Below are positions 52,226 through 60,170 of a DNA stretch of 64,000 nucleotides, in pieces. Origin of the DNA: Microbacterium pumilum (GTDB lineage Bacteria > Actinomycetota > Actinomycetes > Actinomycetales > Microbacteriaceae); the NCBI RefSeq assembly GCF_039530225.1, contig NZ_BAAAOH010000001.1, positions 620,001 to 684,000 of the forward strand. Reading direction: 5' to 3'. The translations under genes were made by a program, and so were the position numbers. Each line of letters begins with the position of its first letter. Positions within the stretch are counted from its first letter, which is position 1. The notes under the pieces were generated by a model that ran no database searches, was not told the origin of the DNA, and worked only from the letters and a program-made list of their open reading frames with translations.

Positions 52226-53517
52226 ACCGCATCGTGCTGCTGGGCGGCGGTTATGTCACGCTCCACGCGTACGCGAACATCGTGCGGCGCTCGGGCCGCG
52301 AAGTGCGGCACGGCGACGTCGAGATCGTCGTCATCTCGGCCGATCGCGCGCACCGGTTCCACGGCTTCACGGGCGAGCTCATCACGGGCGTGGTCGACCG
52401 GGACCGCCTCGCAACTCCTCTGGACGAGGCGATGCCGCTGGCGCGCATCATCCTCGGCCGAGCCGTCGACATCGACCCCGAGGGGCGCCGCGTCTCCTAC
52501 CGCGCCGGTGACGACGCGGCGGTCGAGACCCTCGACTACGATCACCTCGTCGTCGGCACCGGAGCCAGGGAGCCGATCGCGGAGGTCACCGGCCTGCGCC
52601 GTCACGGCTTCACCCTTCGTGGGCCGGACGAGGTCGGTGCGCTCGCCGACCGCCTGGCCAGTGCACCGGGCTCGCCCGTCGTCGTCATCGGCGGCGGTGT
52701 GGCTGGTGTCGAGCTGGCTGCGGCGATCGCCGGTCGCGGACATCCGGTCTCGCTTGTGCACTCCGCACCGCGAATTCTCGGCGAATGGGATGACCAGCCC
52801 CGGCTGGTCGCGCGCGCCGAGACCGAGCTGACGGACCTGGGCGTCACCGTTCTGGCTGATCGACGCGTGGTGGAAGTCACATCCGCCACCGCCCGGCTAT
52901 CGGATGGCGCTGTGCTCGAGTGCGCCACGATCGTGGCGGCGACCGGGCAGCGCCCGGTGCGCATCCCGGGTCTGGATCGCTGGCGCGACGATCGCGGCCG
53001 ACTTCGCACGCATCCCACCCTCTCGGTCACCGCGGGAGTGTGGGCAGCGGGAGATGCCGCCCACGTGAGGCACCCGGTGACGCGGCGCGCCGTGCCGGCC
53101 AACGCCCTCTGGGCCGTGAAGGGCGGCGATCACATCGGGCGTGCGATCGCTCGCGAGCTGCGCGGACGCCGAGCTGCGCGATTCGGATTCCGCGGACTCG
53201 GGCGCGCCGCCGCGTTCGGCTTCGGCGAGGGGATCGCCGAGCTGTACGGCATCCCCCTGACCGGCGCCACCGCCTGGGTGCTGCGCCTCGTGTTCTTCCT
53301 CCGCTTCATGCCCTCGCGGCGCCGCGCGGCCGGAGTCGTCGCCGACGTCGCGCGTTTCGTCCTGGCCCCGCCGGCCGAGCGCTCGGCGTCGAGCCTCGGG
53401 TCCCGGTCCGGGTCCTGGCTCGGGTCCGGGTCCGGGTCCGGGTCCGGGTCCGTTTACGGACACGACACGCCGCGTCGCGCGAGCGGCCGGCGGCGTGTCG
53501 CGTCCGTAAACGGATAA
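52222..53517 (+). CDS. NDH-2-like NAD(P)/FAD-dependent oxidoreductase with repeat-derived tail
   Basis: 431-aa flavoprotein. IVLLGGGYVTLHAYANIV is the FAD site, DHLVVGTGARE and VVVIGGGVAGVELAAAIAGRGHPV bind NAD(P), and GVWAAGDAAHVRHP is the FAD-distal motif of type II NADH dehydrogenases. It shares an ATGA overlap with the reductase-like gene. The last ~40 residues are not part of the fold: (GS)n from a GGGTCC-type tandem repeat, then a tail encoded by the 64-bp palindrome, which also supplies the sequence just before the stop. Confidence 0.8.
   Translation: MNRIVLLGGGYVTLHAYANIVRRSGREVRHGDVEIVVISADRAHRFHGFTGELITGVVDRDRLATPLDEAMPLARIILGRAVDIDPEGRRVSYRAGDDAAVETLDYDHLVVGTGAREPIAEVTGLRRHGFTLRGPDEVGALADRLASAPGSPVVVIGGGVAGVELAAAIAGRGHPVSLVHSAPRILGEWDDQPRLVARAETELTDLGVTVLADRRVVEVTSATARLSDGAVLECATIVAATGQRPVRIPGLDRWRDDRGRLRTHPTLSVTAGVWAAGDAAHVRHPVTRRAVPANALWAVKGGDHIGRAIARELRGRRAARFGFRGLGRAAAFGFGEGIAELYGIPLTGATAWVLRLVFFLRFMPSRRRAAGVVADVARFVLAPPAERSASSLGSRSGSWLGSGSGSGSGSVYGHDTPRRASGRRRVASVNG
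53396..53450 (+). repeat. GGGTCC hexamer tandem repeat
   Basis: About eight units of GGGTCC, some diverged (GGTCCT, GGCTCG), encode an SRSGSWLGSGSGSGSGS-like linker at the C-terminus of the flavoprotein. The repeat abuts the palindrome starting at 53450. Confidence 0.75.
53450..53513. repeat. Palindromic element, copy 2
   Basis: Two 23-base arms (53450-53472 and 53491-53513) around an 18-base spacer with one mismatch at the same place as in copy 1. Outer bases differ from copy 1 (TTTAC/GTAAA here, GTTAC/GTAAC there) but pairing is kept. It spans the end of the flavoprotein reading frame, between two convergent genes, and could act as a two-way terminator. Confidence 0.85.
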
Positions 53518-53522
53518 GAGGG

Positions 53523-54158
53523 TCATGCCCAGCGGCGGCACCACTCGTACATGACGACCGCGCCGGCGGCACTCGCGTTGATCGAGCGGGTGGAGCCGTA
53601 CTGGGTGATCTCCACGACTCCGGATGCCGCCGCCACCGCTTCGGGCGACAGTCCGGGCCCCTCCTGCCCGAACAGCAGCACGCATCGTTCGGGCAGTTCG
53701 GCACGGTCGAGCGGCACAGAGCCCTCGACGTTGTCGATCGCGATGATGGGGAGGGATGCGGCATCCGCCCATGCGGCGAAAGCCGCGACATCCTCGTGAT
53801 GACGCACGTGCTGGTAGCGGTCAGTGACCATCGCGCCGCGCTTGTTCCAGCGCCGGCGGCCCACGATGTGCACCTCGGCGGCGAGGAAGGCGTTCGCGCT
53901 GCGGACGATGGATCCGATGTTCATGTCGTGCTGCCAGTTCTCGATCGCGACATGGAAGGGGTGCCGCTGGAGGTCGAGGTCGGCGACGATCGCGTCCAGC
54001 GACCAGTACCGGTAGCGGTCGATCACGTTGCGGGTGTCGCCATGCGCGAGCAGTTCGTGGTCGTAGCGGGGGTCGTCGGGCCATGCGCCGGCGCCGCCTG
54101 GCCACGGCCCGACACCGTGCGGGAGGGTCGGCTCGGGGTCGGGTTCGGTGTTGGTCAC
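53523..54158 (-). CDS. TrmH/SpoU-family RNA 2'-O-methyltransferase
   Basis: 211-aa SPOUT enzyme. NWQHDMNIGSIVRSANAFLAAEVHIVG (motif 1, N/R), LLFGQEGPGLSPEAVAAA (motif 2) and YGSTRSINASAAGAVVMYEW (motif 3) form the knotted SAM site. It methylates a ribose in tRNA or rRNA; the target is not evident. GTG start; TAGCCT lies six bases upstream (leaderless). Confidence 0.92.
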   Translation of the reverse strand: MTNTEPDPEPTLPHGVGPWPGGAGAWPDDPRYDHELLAHGDTRNVIDRYRYWSLDAIVADLDLQRHPFHVAIENWQHDMNIGSIVRSANAFLAAEVHIVGRRRWNKRGAMVTDRYQHVRHHEDVAAFAAWADAASLPIIAIDNVEGSVPLDRAELPERCVLLFGQEGPGLSPEAVAAASGVVEITQYGSTRSINASAAGAVVMYEWCRRWA

Positions 54159-54313
54159 CGCGCCAGGCTAGTTCGCGGAGGGTGGCGGCCGTAACGCGGG
54201 CGTCCTGGCACCTGCGCGCTTCGCCAGATCAGGTGGTTCGACCAACACAGGAAGATCCGCGACCGTCGTGGCCTGAATCAGCGAGATCACCTGTTCTGGG
54301 TACCGCGCACATC

Positions 54314-54357
54314 TTTCGGTCGGCCGAAAAACAATCTACGATTTCGGTATGCCGAAA
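54314..54357 (+). promoter_or_regulatory. Leaderless mntH promoter with two MntR-type operators
   Basis: Two 16-base palindromes, TTTCGGTCGGCCGAAA (54314-54329) and TTTCGGTATGCCGAAA (54342-54357), flank the -10 box TACGAT (54337-54342). The first occupies the -35 position with 17-base spacing. The second contains the ATG of mntH (54349), which is also the expected transcription start. Both match a DtxR/MntR-type operator. Confidence 0.75.
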
Positions 54358-55866
54358 ACTGGCGCTTCGATGGAGATCGCACCGCCGACGCCTGCGCCTT
54401 CGACGAAGCACCTCGCGTGGCTGATAGGTCCTGCGCTCGTGGCGGGCGTGGCTTATCTCGACCCCGGAAACGTCGCGAGCAACATGACCGCGGGAGCCGT
54501 GTACGGCTATCTGCTGGTGTGGGTCGTCGTGCTCGGCAATGTCATGGCGTGGCTGATCCAGTACCTGTCCGCGAAGCTCGGCATCGTCACCGGGCGGAGC
54601 CTTCCCGAGATGCTCGGCCGGCGCATCGGCAACCGATGGGCACGGCGTGCGTACTGGCTGCAGGCCGAGCTGGTCGCGATGGCGACCGACATCGCGGAGG
54701 TGATCGGCGGAGCGGTCGCGCTCAACCTGCTGTTCGGCATCCCGCTGCTCTGGGGTGGACTGATAACCGGGACGGTGTCACTCGTGCTGCTCGTGGTGCA
54801 GTCGCGCCGCGGCCCGCGCACATTCGAGTTCGTGATCATCGGGCTCGTCGCGATCATCGCGATCGGCTTCACGTTCGGCGTGTTCATCGCGCCGCCCGAC
54901 GCCGGCGCGATCGTCGGCGGGCTGGTGCCGCGGTTCGAGGGCACCGGATCGGTGCTGCTGGCGGCATCCATCCTCGGCGCCACGATCATGCCCCACGCGA
55001 TCTATGCGCACAGTGCCCTCGCTCGCGACCGCTTCGCGCCGACGGATGCCGGGGGCCGGGCGGCGTCGGACCCTTCGACAGGCTCAGGGACCGATGCACG
55101 CGCAGGCTCAGGGACCGATGCACGCGCAGGCTCAGGGACCGATGCACGCGCAGGCTCAGGGACCGATGCACGCGCAGGCTCAGGGACCGATGCACGCGCA
55201 GGCGCAGTGACCGATGCGGGCTCAGCCCGTTACCGCCGGACGGCCTCGAACCCAGACGAGGGACCGGCGCAGATCCGCATCGAGATCCCGCTCGAGGAGC
55301 TGCGCGGCATCCCGACCTCACGACTGCTGCGCGCAACGCGCTGGGACGTGTCGATCGCGATGATCATCGCGGGCACGGTGAACCTCTGCATCCTGCTGCT
55401 CGCCGCGGCCAACCTCGCGGGCGTGCCCGGCACCGCCACGCTCGAGGGCGCGTACAACGCGTTGAGCGCCGGGCTCGGGCCGCTCGTCGCTACGCTGTTC
55501 GCCGTCGGCCTCCTCGCGAGCGGGCTCGCCTCGACCTCGGTCGGCGCCTACGCGGGTGCCGAGATCATGCACGGCCTCCTGCACATCCGAGTGCCGCTGG
55601 TCGCCCGGCGGCTGGTCACCCTCATCCCCGCGCTCATCATCCTCGGCGCGGGTGTGGATCCGACCCTCGCGCTGATCCTGAGCCAGGTCGTGCTGTCGTT
55701 CGGCATTCCGTTCGCACTCGTTCCGCTGGTCGCCCTCACCGCCAACCGCGAGGTGCTGGGTGTGCACCGCAATCGCCTCGCGACGACGATCGCCGGGATC
55801 GCGGCATCCGTGTTCCTCATCGCGCTCAACGCGATCCTGCTCTGGCTGGTGCTCACCGGAGCCTGA
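54349..55866 (+). CDS. mntH: Nramp-family Mn2+/divalent metal transporter with repeat insertion
   Basis: 505-aa Nramp protein. GPALVAGVAYLDPGNVASNMTAGA contains the DPGN metal site, and ILGATIMPHAIYAHSAL contains Met214 and His216 of the second site. It imports Mn2+ with protons. Residues ~240-288 are an extra linker of GSGTDARA units from a 24-bp tandem repeat, placed after helix 6. The start codon lies inside the second MntR-type operator and a TACGAT -10 is six bases upstream. mntR follows after 25 bases. Confidence 0.9.
   Translation: MPKTGASMEIAPPTPAPSTKHLAWLIGPALVAGVAYLDPGNVASNMTAGAVYGYLLVWVVVLGNVMAWLIQYLSAKLGIVTGRSLPEMLGRRIGNRWARRAYWLQAELVAMATDIAEVIGGAVALNLLFGIPLLWGGLITGTVSLVLLVVQSRRGPRTFEFVIIGLVAIIAIGFTFGVFIAPPDAGAIVGGLVPRFEGTGSVLLAASILGATIMPHAIYAHSALARDRFAPTDAGGRAASDPSTGSGTDARAGSGTDARAGSGTDARAGSGTDARAGSGTDARAGAVTDAGSARYRRTASNPDEGPAQIRIEIPLEELRGIPTSRLLRATRWDVSIAMIIAGTVNLCILLLAAANLAGVPGTATLEGAYNALSAGLGPLVATLFAVGLLASGLASTSVGAYAGAEIMHGLLHIRVPLVARRLVTLIPALIILGAGVDPTLALILSQVVLSFGIPFALVPLVALTANREVLGVHRNRLATTIAGIAASVFLIALNAILLWLVLTGA
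55068..55212 (+). repeat. Hairpin repeat with 24-bp tandem units inside mntH
   Basis: A full hairpin element with stem CCCT/AGGG (CCCTTCGACAGGCTCAGGG, 55071-55089) is followed by four identical 24-base units at 55093, 55117, 55141 and 55165 and one diverged unit at 55189. Each ends in GGCTCAGGGACC, the right half of the element. All are in frame. Confidence 0.9.
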
Positions 55867-55891
55867 CGACCTCGGCCGGTACCCTGAAGCC

Positions 55892-56527
55892 GTGGCCTCC
55901 CCTGCCGTCGACGACTACCTCAAGACGATCTATCACCACACCGAGTGGCAGACCGATCGCATCACGCCGTCGCAGCTCGCCGCCGAGCTCGGACTCGCGC
56001 CTTCGAGCGTCACCGAGATGGTGCAGAAGCTCGCGGCACAGGGCCTCGTCACGCATCGGCCGTACGGTCCGATCGCGCTGAGCGATGAGGGCGAGCGGCG
56101 AGCGGCGGCGATCATCCGCCGCCATCGGCTCATCGAGACGTGGCTCGTCCGCGAGTTCGGATACGCATGGGACGAGGTGCACGACGAGGCCGAGGTCCTG
56201 GAGCACTCCCTCAGCGACCGCCTGCTCGAGCGCATCGACGAGCGGCTCGGGCGGCCACGGTTCGATCCGCACGGCGATGCGATTCCGGATGCCGCGGGCC
56301 ACGTCGATCGCGAACCCTTCGTGCTGCTCGCCTCGGCATCACCCGGTCACGCCGGACGCGTGCTGCGCGTGAGCGACCGCGACGCGAGCCTGCTGCGCGC
56401 GATGGAGGCGGCCGGAGTCGCCGTCGGTGCCGACGTGATGGTGACGGATGCCGGAACCCTCCGCATCGGTGCCTCCGAGGTCGCGCTGCCCGTGGGGGCC
56501 GCCGACGCCGTATGGCTCAGCGCCTGA
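55892..56527 (+). CDS. mntR: DtxR/MntR-family metal-dependent repressor
   Basis: 211 aa. N-terminal winged HTH (DDYLKTIYHHTEW, ITPSQLAAELGLAPSSVTEMVQKLAAQGLV), a dimerisation/metal domain with HRLIETWLVREFGYAWDEVHDEAEVLEHSLSD (Glu and His ligands) and a C-terminal SH3-like FeoA domain. With Mn2+ it should repress mntH through the operators at 54314-54357. GTG at 55892; TACCCT lies six bases upstream, so it also has its own leaderless promoter. Confidence 0.9.
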   Translation: MASPAVDDYLKTIYHHTEWQTDRITPSQLAAELGLAPSSVTEMVQKLAAQGLVTHRPYGPIALSDEGERRAAAIIRRHRLIETWLVREFGYAWDEVHDEAEVLEHSLSDRLLERIDERLGRPRFDPHGDAIPDAAGHVDREPFVLLASASPGHAGRVLRVSDRDASLLRAMEAAGVAVGADVMVTDAGTLRIGASEVALPVGAADAVWLSA

Positions 56528-56561
56528 GCAGGCGACCCGTCCGGGCGCAGGGCTCCGTGCG

Positions 56562-57254
56562 TCAGAAGAAGAGCGAGCCCGCGAGGTAGCTCACGCCCAT
56601 GGTCCCGAGGCCGACCACAAGGCTGCGCACCAGCATCCGGAGCGCAGAGAGGCGTCCGAGACCCGCTGCCACGAGCGAGGTCAGCGCGAGGGAGACCACG
56701 ACGGCCACGAGGATCGCCCAGGTCTCGATCGCGACGGGGGCGAAGTACGTGATGAGCACCGGCACCGCCGCACCGATCATGAACGCCACGGCCGTCTCGA
56801 AGCCCGACCACCACGGCGCCGCCGGAGCGAGGATCTCCTCGAGCCCGTGCTCGGCGTCGAGCTGCGCGGCCAGGGCGTCGCGGGCGGTCAGCTGCTCGGC
56901 GACCTCCCGCGCGAGGGCCGGCGCGAGACCCCTGCCCTGCCAGTACTCGGCGAGCTCGGCCAGTTCCCCGACCGGATCCTGCTCGAGCTCGGCTCGTTCC
57001 TCGTCGGCGATCTTGAGCTGCGCCTCGCGCTCGGCGGCGACCTCGGCCCACTTCGCCCCGCCCGCGCTCAACCCACCGGCGAGCATCGAAGCGACCGACG
57101 CATAGAGCAGCAGCTGGTCACCCGCACCGGCACCCGCGAAACCCTGGAGCAGACCCGCGGTCGCGATGATCCCGTCATTGGCGTCGATCGCCCACGACGA
57201 CTCGCGGACTCTCCGGATCATCCGGGCCCACAGCGACGTCGCAGCTGACGGCAT
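56562..57254 (-). CDS. VIT1/CCC1-family Fe2+/Mn2+ transporter
   Basis: 230 aa. RESSWAIDANDGIIATAGLLQGFAGAGA opens the family, then a charged cytoplasmic helical insert (AEVAAEREAQLKIADEERAEL and on) that binds metals in plant VIT1, and four C-terminal membrane segments. It probably exports Mn2+ or Fe2+ from the cytoplasm. ATG at 57254 follows GGGAGG. Convergent with mntR, forming an Mn-handling set with mntH. Confidence 0.85.
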   Translation of the reverse strand: MPSAATSLWARMIRRVRESSWAIDANDGIIATAGLLQGFAGAGAGDQLLLYASVASMLAGGLSAGGAKWAEVAAEREAQLKIADEERAELEQDPVGELAELAEYWQGRGLAPALAREVAEQLTARDALAAQLDAEHGLEEILAPAAPWWSGFETAVAFMIGAAVPVLITYFAPVAIETWAILVAVVVSLALTSLVAAGLGRLSALRMLVRSLVVGLGTMGVSYLAGSLFF

Positions 57255-57386
57255 CCGACCTCCCGCGGTCAGTCTGCCAGCGGCTTCACCCGCCACCCAC
57301 TCGCACACGGCCGTTTCGTCTGTGCTCGTCTCGCTCACGCTGCCGAACCCGCCGCACGCGCCCGAACGGCCGGCGCGTCGCGGGGC

Positions 57387-58349
57387 TCAGCGCCGGACCC
57401 GTGCGGCCTTCTCGATCGGCCAGCGCACCCCGGTCGCATCCTCGCACGCGCGCCACAGCCGCGCTGCGACCTCGGGATCGCGGGTGATCTTCGCCGCCGT
57501 GCTCCGTCGCGGCTCGCCCCACGGCCCGGCCCTCGGCCCCCAGAACTCGCCGCCCTCGATGGACGGATCCACGAGAGCGCGCACGAGCGACCATGCCCCA
57601 TGCTCCTTGGACTGCGTGATGGGCGCCTGCAGGTTGTCGGTGAAGCGCGTGAGCTTCGTAGGCGCGTTGACCCCGACCACCCCCGGCGTGCGTCCGCTGA
57701 CCGAGTATCCCGGATGCGCGACGACGCTCGTCACCGCGACGCCGGCATCCCGCAGCCGCCGATCGGCTTCGAACCCGAGCGCGGTCGTCGCGACTTTGGA
57801 CTGCACGTAGGCGCGCCATCCCGAGTACCCCGTCGTGAGCTCCGGGTCGACAGGATCGTACGGCGTCAGGGCGGTGGACATGCTCCCGACCCACACCATC
57901 CGGCCACGAGCCGCGGCCAACGTCGTCAGCAGCTCTCCGGCGAGGGCGAAGTGTCCGAGCACGTTGGTCGCGAACACGACCTCGTGCCCGTCGCCGGTGG
58001 TCTCACGACGCTTCGGCGGATGCACGATCCCGGCGTTGAGCAGAACGCCGTCCAGCCCGCCGCCCATGCGAGCGCTCGCGGCGGCCGCGCGAACCGACCC
58101 GAGGTTGCTCGTGTCGAGCAGGAGCGTCTCGACCTGGGCGGACGCGGCATCCGGACTTCGGCGATGGATTGCGGCACGCGCGGCCGCGAGCCGGTTCGGG
58201 TTGCGGCCGGTCATGATGACCCGCGCTCCGGCGCGCACGAGCTGTTCGGAGGCGAAATAGCCGAGCCCCGCGTTGGATCCGGTGATGATGTAGCTGAGAC
58301 CGGTGAGATCGGGAAGGTGCTGGGGGTCCCAGCCGACGGCGCGTGGCAC
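57387..58349 (-). CDS. Short-chain dehydrogenase/reductase
   Basis: 320-aa SDR of the retinol-dehydrogenase-like type. TGSNAGLGYFASEQL is the NAD(P) site, LLNAGIV follows, and the catalytic Tyr/Lys are in YVQSKVATTALG with Ser in VGSMS. It reduces or oxidises a hydroxyl/keto pair, perhaps on a lipid or sterol-like compound. GTG at 58349; TAGGGT lies seven bases upstream. Divergent from the HAD gene. Confidence 0.88.
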   Translation of the reverse strand: MPRAVGWDPQHLPDLTGLSYIITGSNAGLGYFASEQLVRAGARVIMTGRNPNRLAAARAAIHRRSPDAASAQVETLLLDTSNLGSVRAAAASARMGGGLDGVLLNAGIVHPPKRRETTGDGHEVVFATNVLGHFALAGELLTTLAAARGRMVWVGSMSTALTPYDPVDPELTTGYSGWRAYVQSKVATTALGFEADRRLRDAGVAVTSVVAHPGYSVSGRTPGVVGVNAPTKLTRFTDNLQAPITQSKEHGAWSLVRALVDPSIEGGEFWGPRAGPWGEPRRSTAAKITRDPEVAARLWRACEDATGVRWPIEKAARVRR

Positions 58350-58400
58350 GACTCCGACCCTACGCCCGGCTATGGCACCCGCCGTCGATAGGCTGGGCTC

Positions 58401-59225
58401 ATGCGGACCCGTGCCGACATCGAATGCTGGCTGACCGACATGGACGGCGTGCTCGTCCATGAGAACACCCCCATCCCCGGCGCGTCCGAGCTGCTGCAGC
58501 AGTGGCGCGACGAGGGCACCCCGTTCCTCGTCCTGACGAACAACTCGATCTTCACGCCGCGCGATCTGAGCGCCCGGCTGCGGGCATCAGGGCTCATCGT
58601 CCCGGAGCACGCGATCTGGACGTCGGCGCTCGCGACGGCGGACTTCCTGCAGAGTCAGCTGCCCGGCGGATCGGCGTTCGTCATCGGCGAGGCGGGGCTG
58701 ACCACCGCCCTGCACGAGGCCGGCTTCATCATGACCGAGACCGACCCCGACTACGTCGTCGTCGGCGAGACCCGCAACTACTCGTTCGAGGCCATTACGA
58801 AGGCGATCCGGCTGATCCTCGAGGGCGCGAGGTTCATCTCGACGAATCCGGATGCCACGGGTCCCTCGATCGACGGCGTACTGCCCGCGACGGGCGCGAT
58901 CTCAGCGCTCATCACCAAGGCGACCGGCAGGGCGCCGTATGTCGTGGGCAAGCCGAATCCCATGATGTTCCGCTCGGCGCTCAACCGCATCGGCGCCCAC
59001 TCCGAGAACACCGGGATGATCGGCGATCGCATGGACACCGACGTCATCGCCGGCATCGAAGCGGGCCTGCACACCGTTCTCGTGCTGACCGGCATCAGCG
59101 ATCCGGCCGAGATCGAGCGATTCCCGTTCCGCCCCGACGAAGTCCTGGAGTCCGTGGCCGACCTGCTCTATACCGAGCCGGTCGAGACGGATCTGCCCGA
59201 GACCGACATCGTCGAGGGCCTCTGA
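58401..59225 (+). CDS. HAD-superfamily phosphatase (NagD type)
   Basis: 274 aa: [10 protein letters not shown] (nucleophile Asp and general acid), [19 protein letters not shown] (motif 2 Thr/Asn), [13 protein letters not shown] (Lys) and [26 protein letters not shown] (motif 4). The C2 cap fits NagD/4-nitrophenylphosphatase-type sugar-phosphate phosphatases. TAGGCT lies six bases before the ATG (leaderless). Confidence 0.9.
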   Translation: MRTRADIECWLTDMDGVLVHENTPIPGASELLQQWRDEGTPFLVLTNNSIFTPRDLSARLRASGLIVPEHAIWTSALATADFLQSQLPGGSAFVIGEAGLTTALHEAGFIMTETDPDYVVVGETRNYSFEAITKAIRLILEGARFISTNPDATGPSIDGVLPATGAISALITKATGRAPYVVGKPNPMMFRSALNRIGAHSENTGMIGDRMDTDVIAGIEAGLHTVLVLTGISDPAEIERFPFRPDEVLESVADLLYTEPVETDLPETDIVEGL

Positions 59226-59230
59226 CGGCG

Positions 59231-59806
59231 ATGGGCGCTCTCGACGACGGTGAGAAGGTCGTGGCAGCGGATGCCGCGACGTGGCGGGCGTGGCTGGCGG
59301 CGAACCATGCGACCTCCAAGGGAGCATGGCTGGTGCGTCCGCGACCGGGATCGGGTCTCGACCTCATCGGCTACGAGGATGCGATCCTGCACGCGCTGTG
59401 CTTCGGCTGGATCGACGGCCCCGTCCGCACCTTCGACGAGCAGACAGCCGGACTGTGGTTCGCCCCGCGGCGCCCGTCGAGCGGCTGGGCGGCCACGAAC
59501 AAGGTGCGACTCGAGATCCTCGAGCGCGACGGCCTCATGGCCGAGGCCGGCATCCGCGCTGTCGAGCTGGCGAAGGCCAACGGGTCGTGGACGATTCTCG
59601 ACAATGCGGAGGCCCTGCGCGAGCCCGACGACCTCGCAGTCGCGCTCGATGCGGTGCCCGCCGCCCGCGAGCAGTGGGATGTCTTCCCCCCGTCGAGCCG
59701 CAAGTTCGGCATCGCGGCGGTGGACTCGGCCCGCCGGGCCGACACGCGCGCGGCGCGCATCGCGAAGATCGTCGCGGATGCCGCAGGAGGAAGGCGTCCG
59801 CAATGA
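59231..59806 (+). CDS. YdeI/OmdA-type protein
   Basis: 191 aa of the YdeI (OmdA) family: WRAWLAANHATSKGAWLVRPRP, YEDAILHALCFGWIDGPVRTFDEQTAGLWFAPRRPSSGWAATNKVRLEILERDGLM, with a C-terminal DUF1801-like helical region. Relatives have been tied to peptide or envelope stress; the activity is unknown. It follows the HAD gene by five bases. Confidence 0.85.
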   Translation: MGALDDGEKVVAADAATWRAWLAANHATSKGAWLVRPRPGSGLDLIGYEDAILHALCFGWIDGPVRTFDEQTAGLWFAPRRPSSGWAATNKVRLEILERDGLMAEAGIRAVELAKANGSWTILDNAEALREPDDLAVALDAVPAAREQWDVFPPSSRKFGIAAVDSARRADTRAARIAKIVADAAGGRRPQ

Positions 59807-59925
59807 CCGAGCTCGAGCAGACCCTGCTGTTCGCCGTAAGTGGCGTGGTGCTCGTCGGCACGCTCATCGTCTTCGTGTGGCAGTACATCCGCATGAACAG
59901 GCGCGACAAGGACGACGACAGGTAG
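59803..59925 (+). CDS. Small single-pass membrane protein (40 aa)
   Basis: 40 residues: a short N-terminus, one membrane helix (LLFAVSGVVLVGTLIVFVW), then a basic/acidic tail. ATGA overlap with the YdeI stop and a GGAGGAA site show that it is translated. No family recognised. Confidence 0.7.
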   Translation: MTELEQTLLFAVSGVVLVGTLIVFVWQYIRMNRRDKDDDR

Positions 59926-59950
59926 GCGCCCTCCCCAGGTCATCCCGATC

Positions 59951-60160
59951 GTGAGCGAGCCGAAGGCGAGACGAAACGCGCACGACTCGGTCCCGCGGCT
60001 CGCGACGCTCCGGGCCGGTCCTGGTTTCGCAGGGTTCCGGCATCCGGAACCTGGGTTTGCTGGACCGCGCACCGCCGAGCGAGCGAAGCGACTCGAAGTG
60101 TCCCTCGCAACGACCACGGACTTCCGGTCGTCGAGCGAGCGAAACGAGACGAAACGCCCC
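59951..60160. repeat. Degenerate GAGCGAGCGAA-type intergenic repeats
   Basis: Three imperfect copies of a GGTCGT(T/C)GAGCGAGCG-AA..GAGACGAAACG-type sequence occur at 59951-59980, 60076-60098 and 60126-60158, in the 245-base gap before pyrE. A related copy in reverse orientation overlaps the end of the HxlR gene (62476-62512). Confidence 0.6.
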
Positions 60161-60170
60161 TGGTCGGCGC

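Noticed and set aside
55093..55212. CRISPR-like regular repeats
   Set aside because: The 24-base units are directly tandem without unique spacers and lie in frame within mntH; no cas genes are present.
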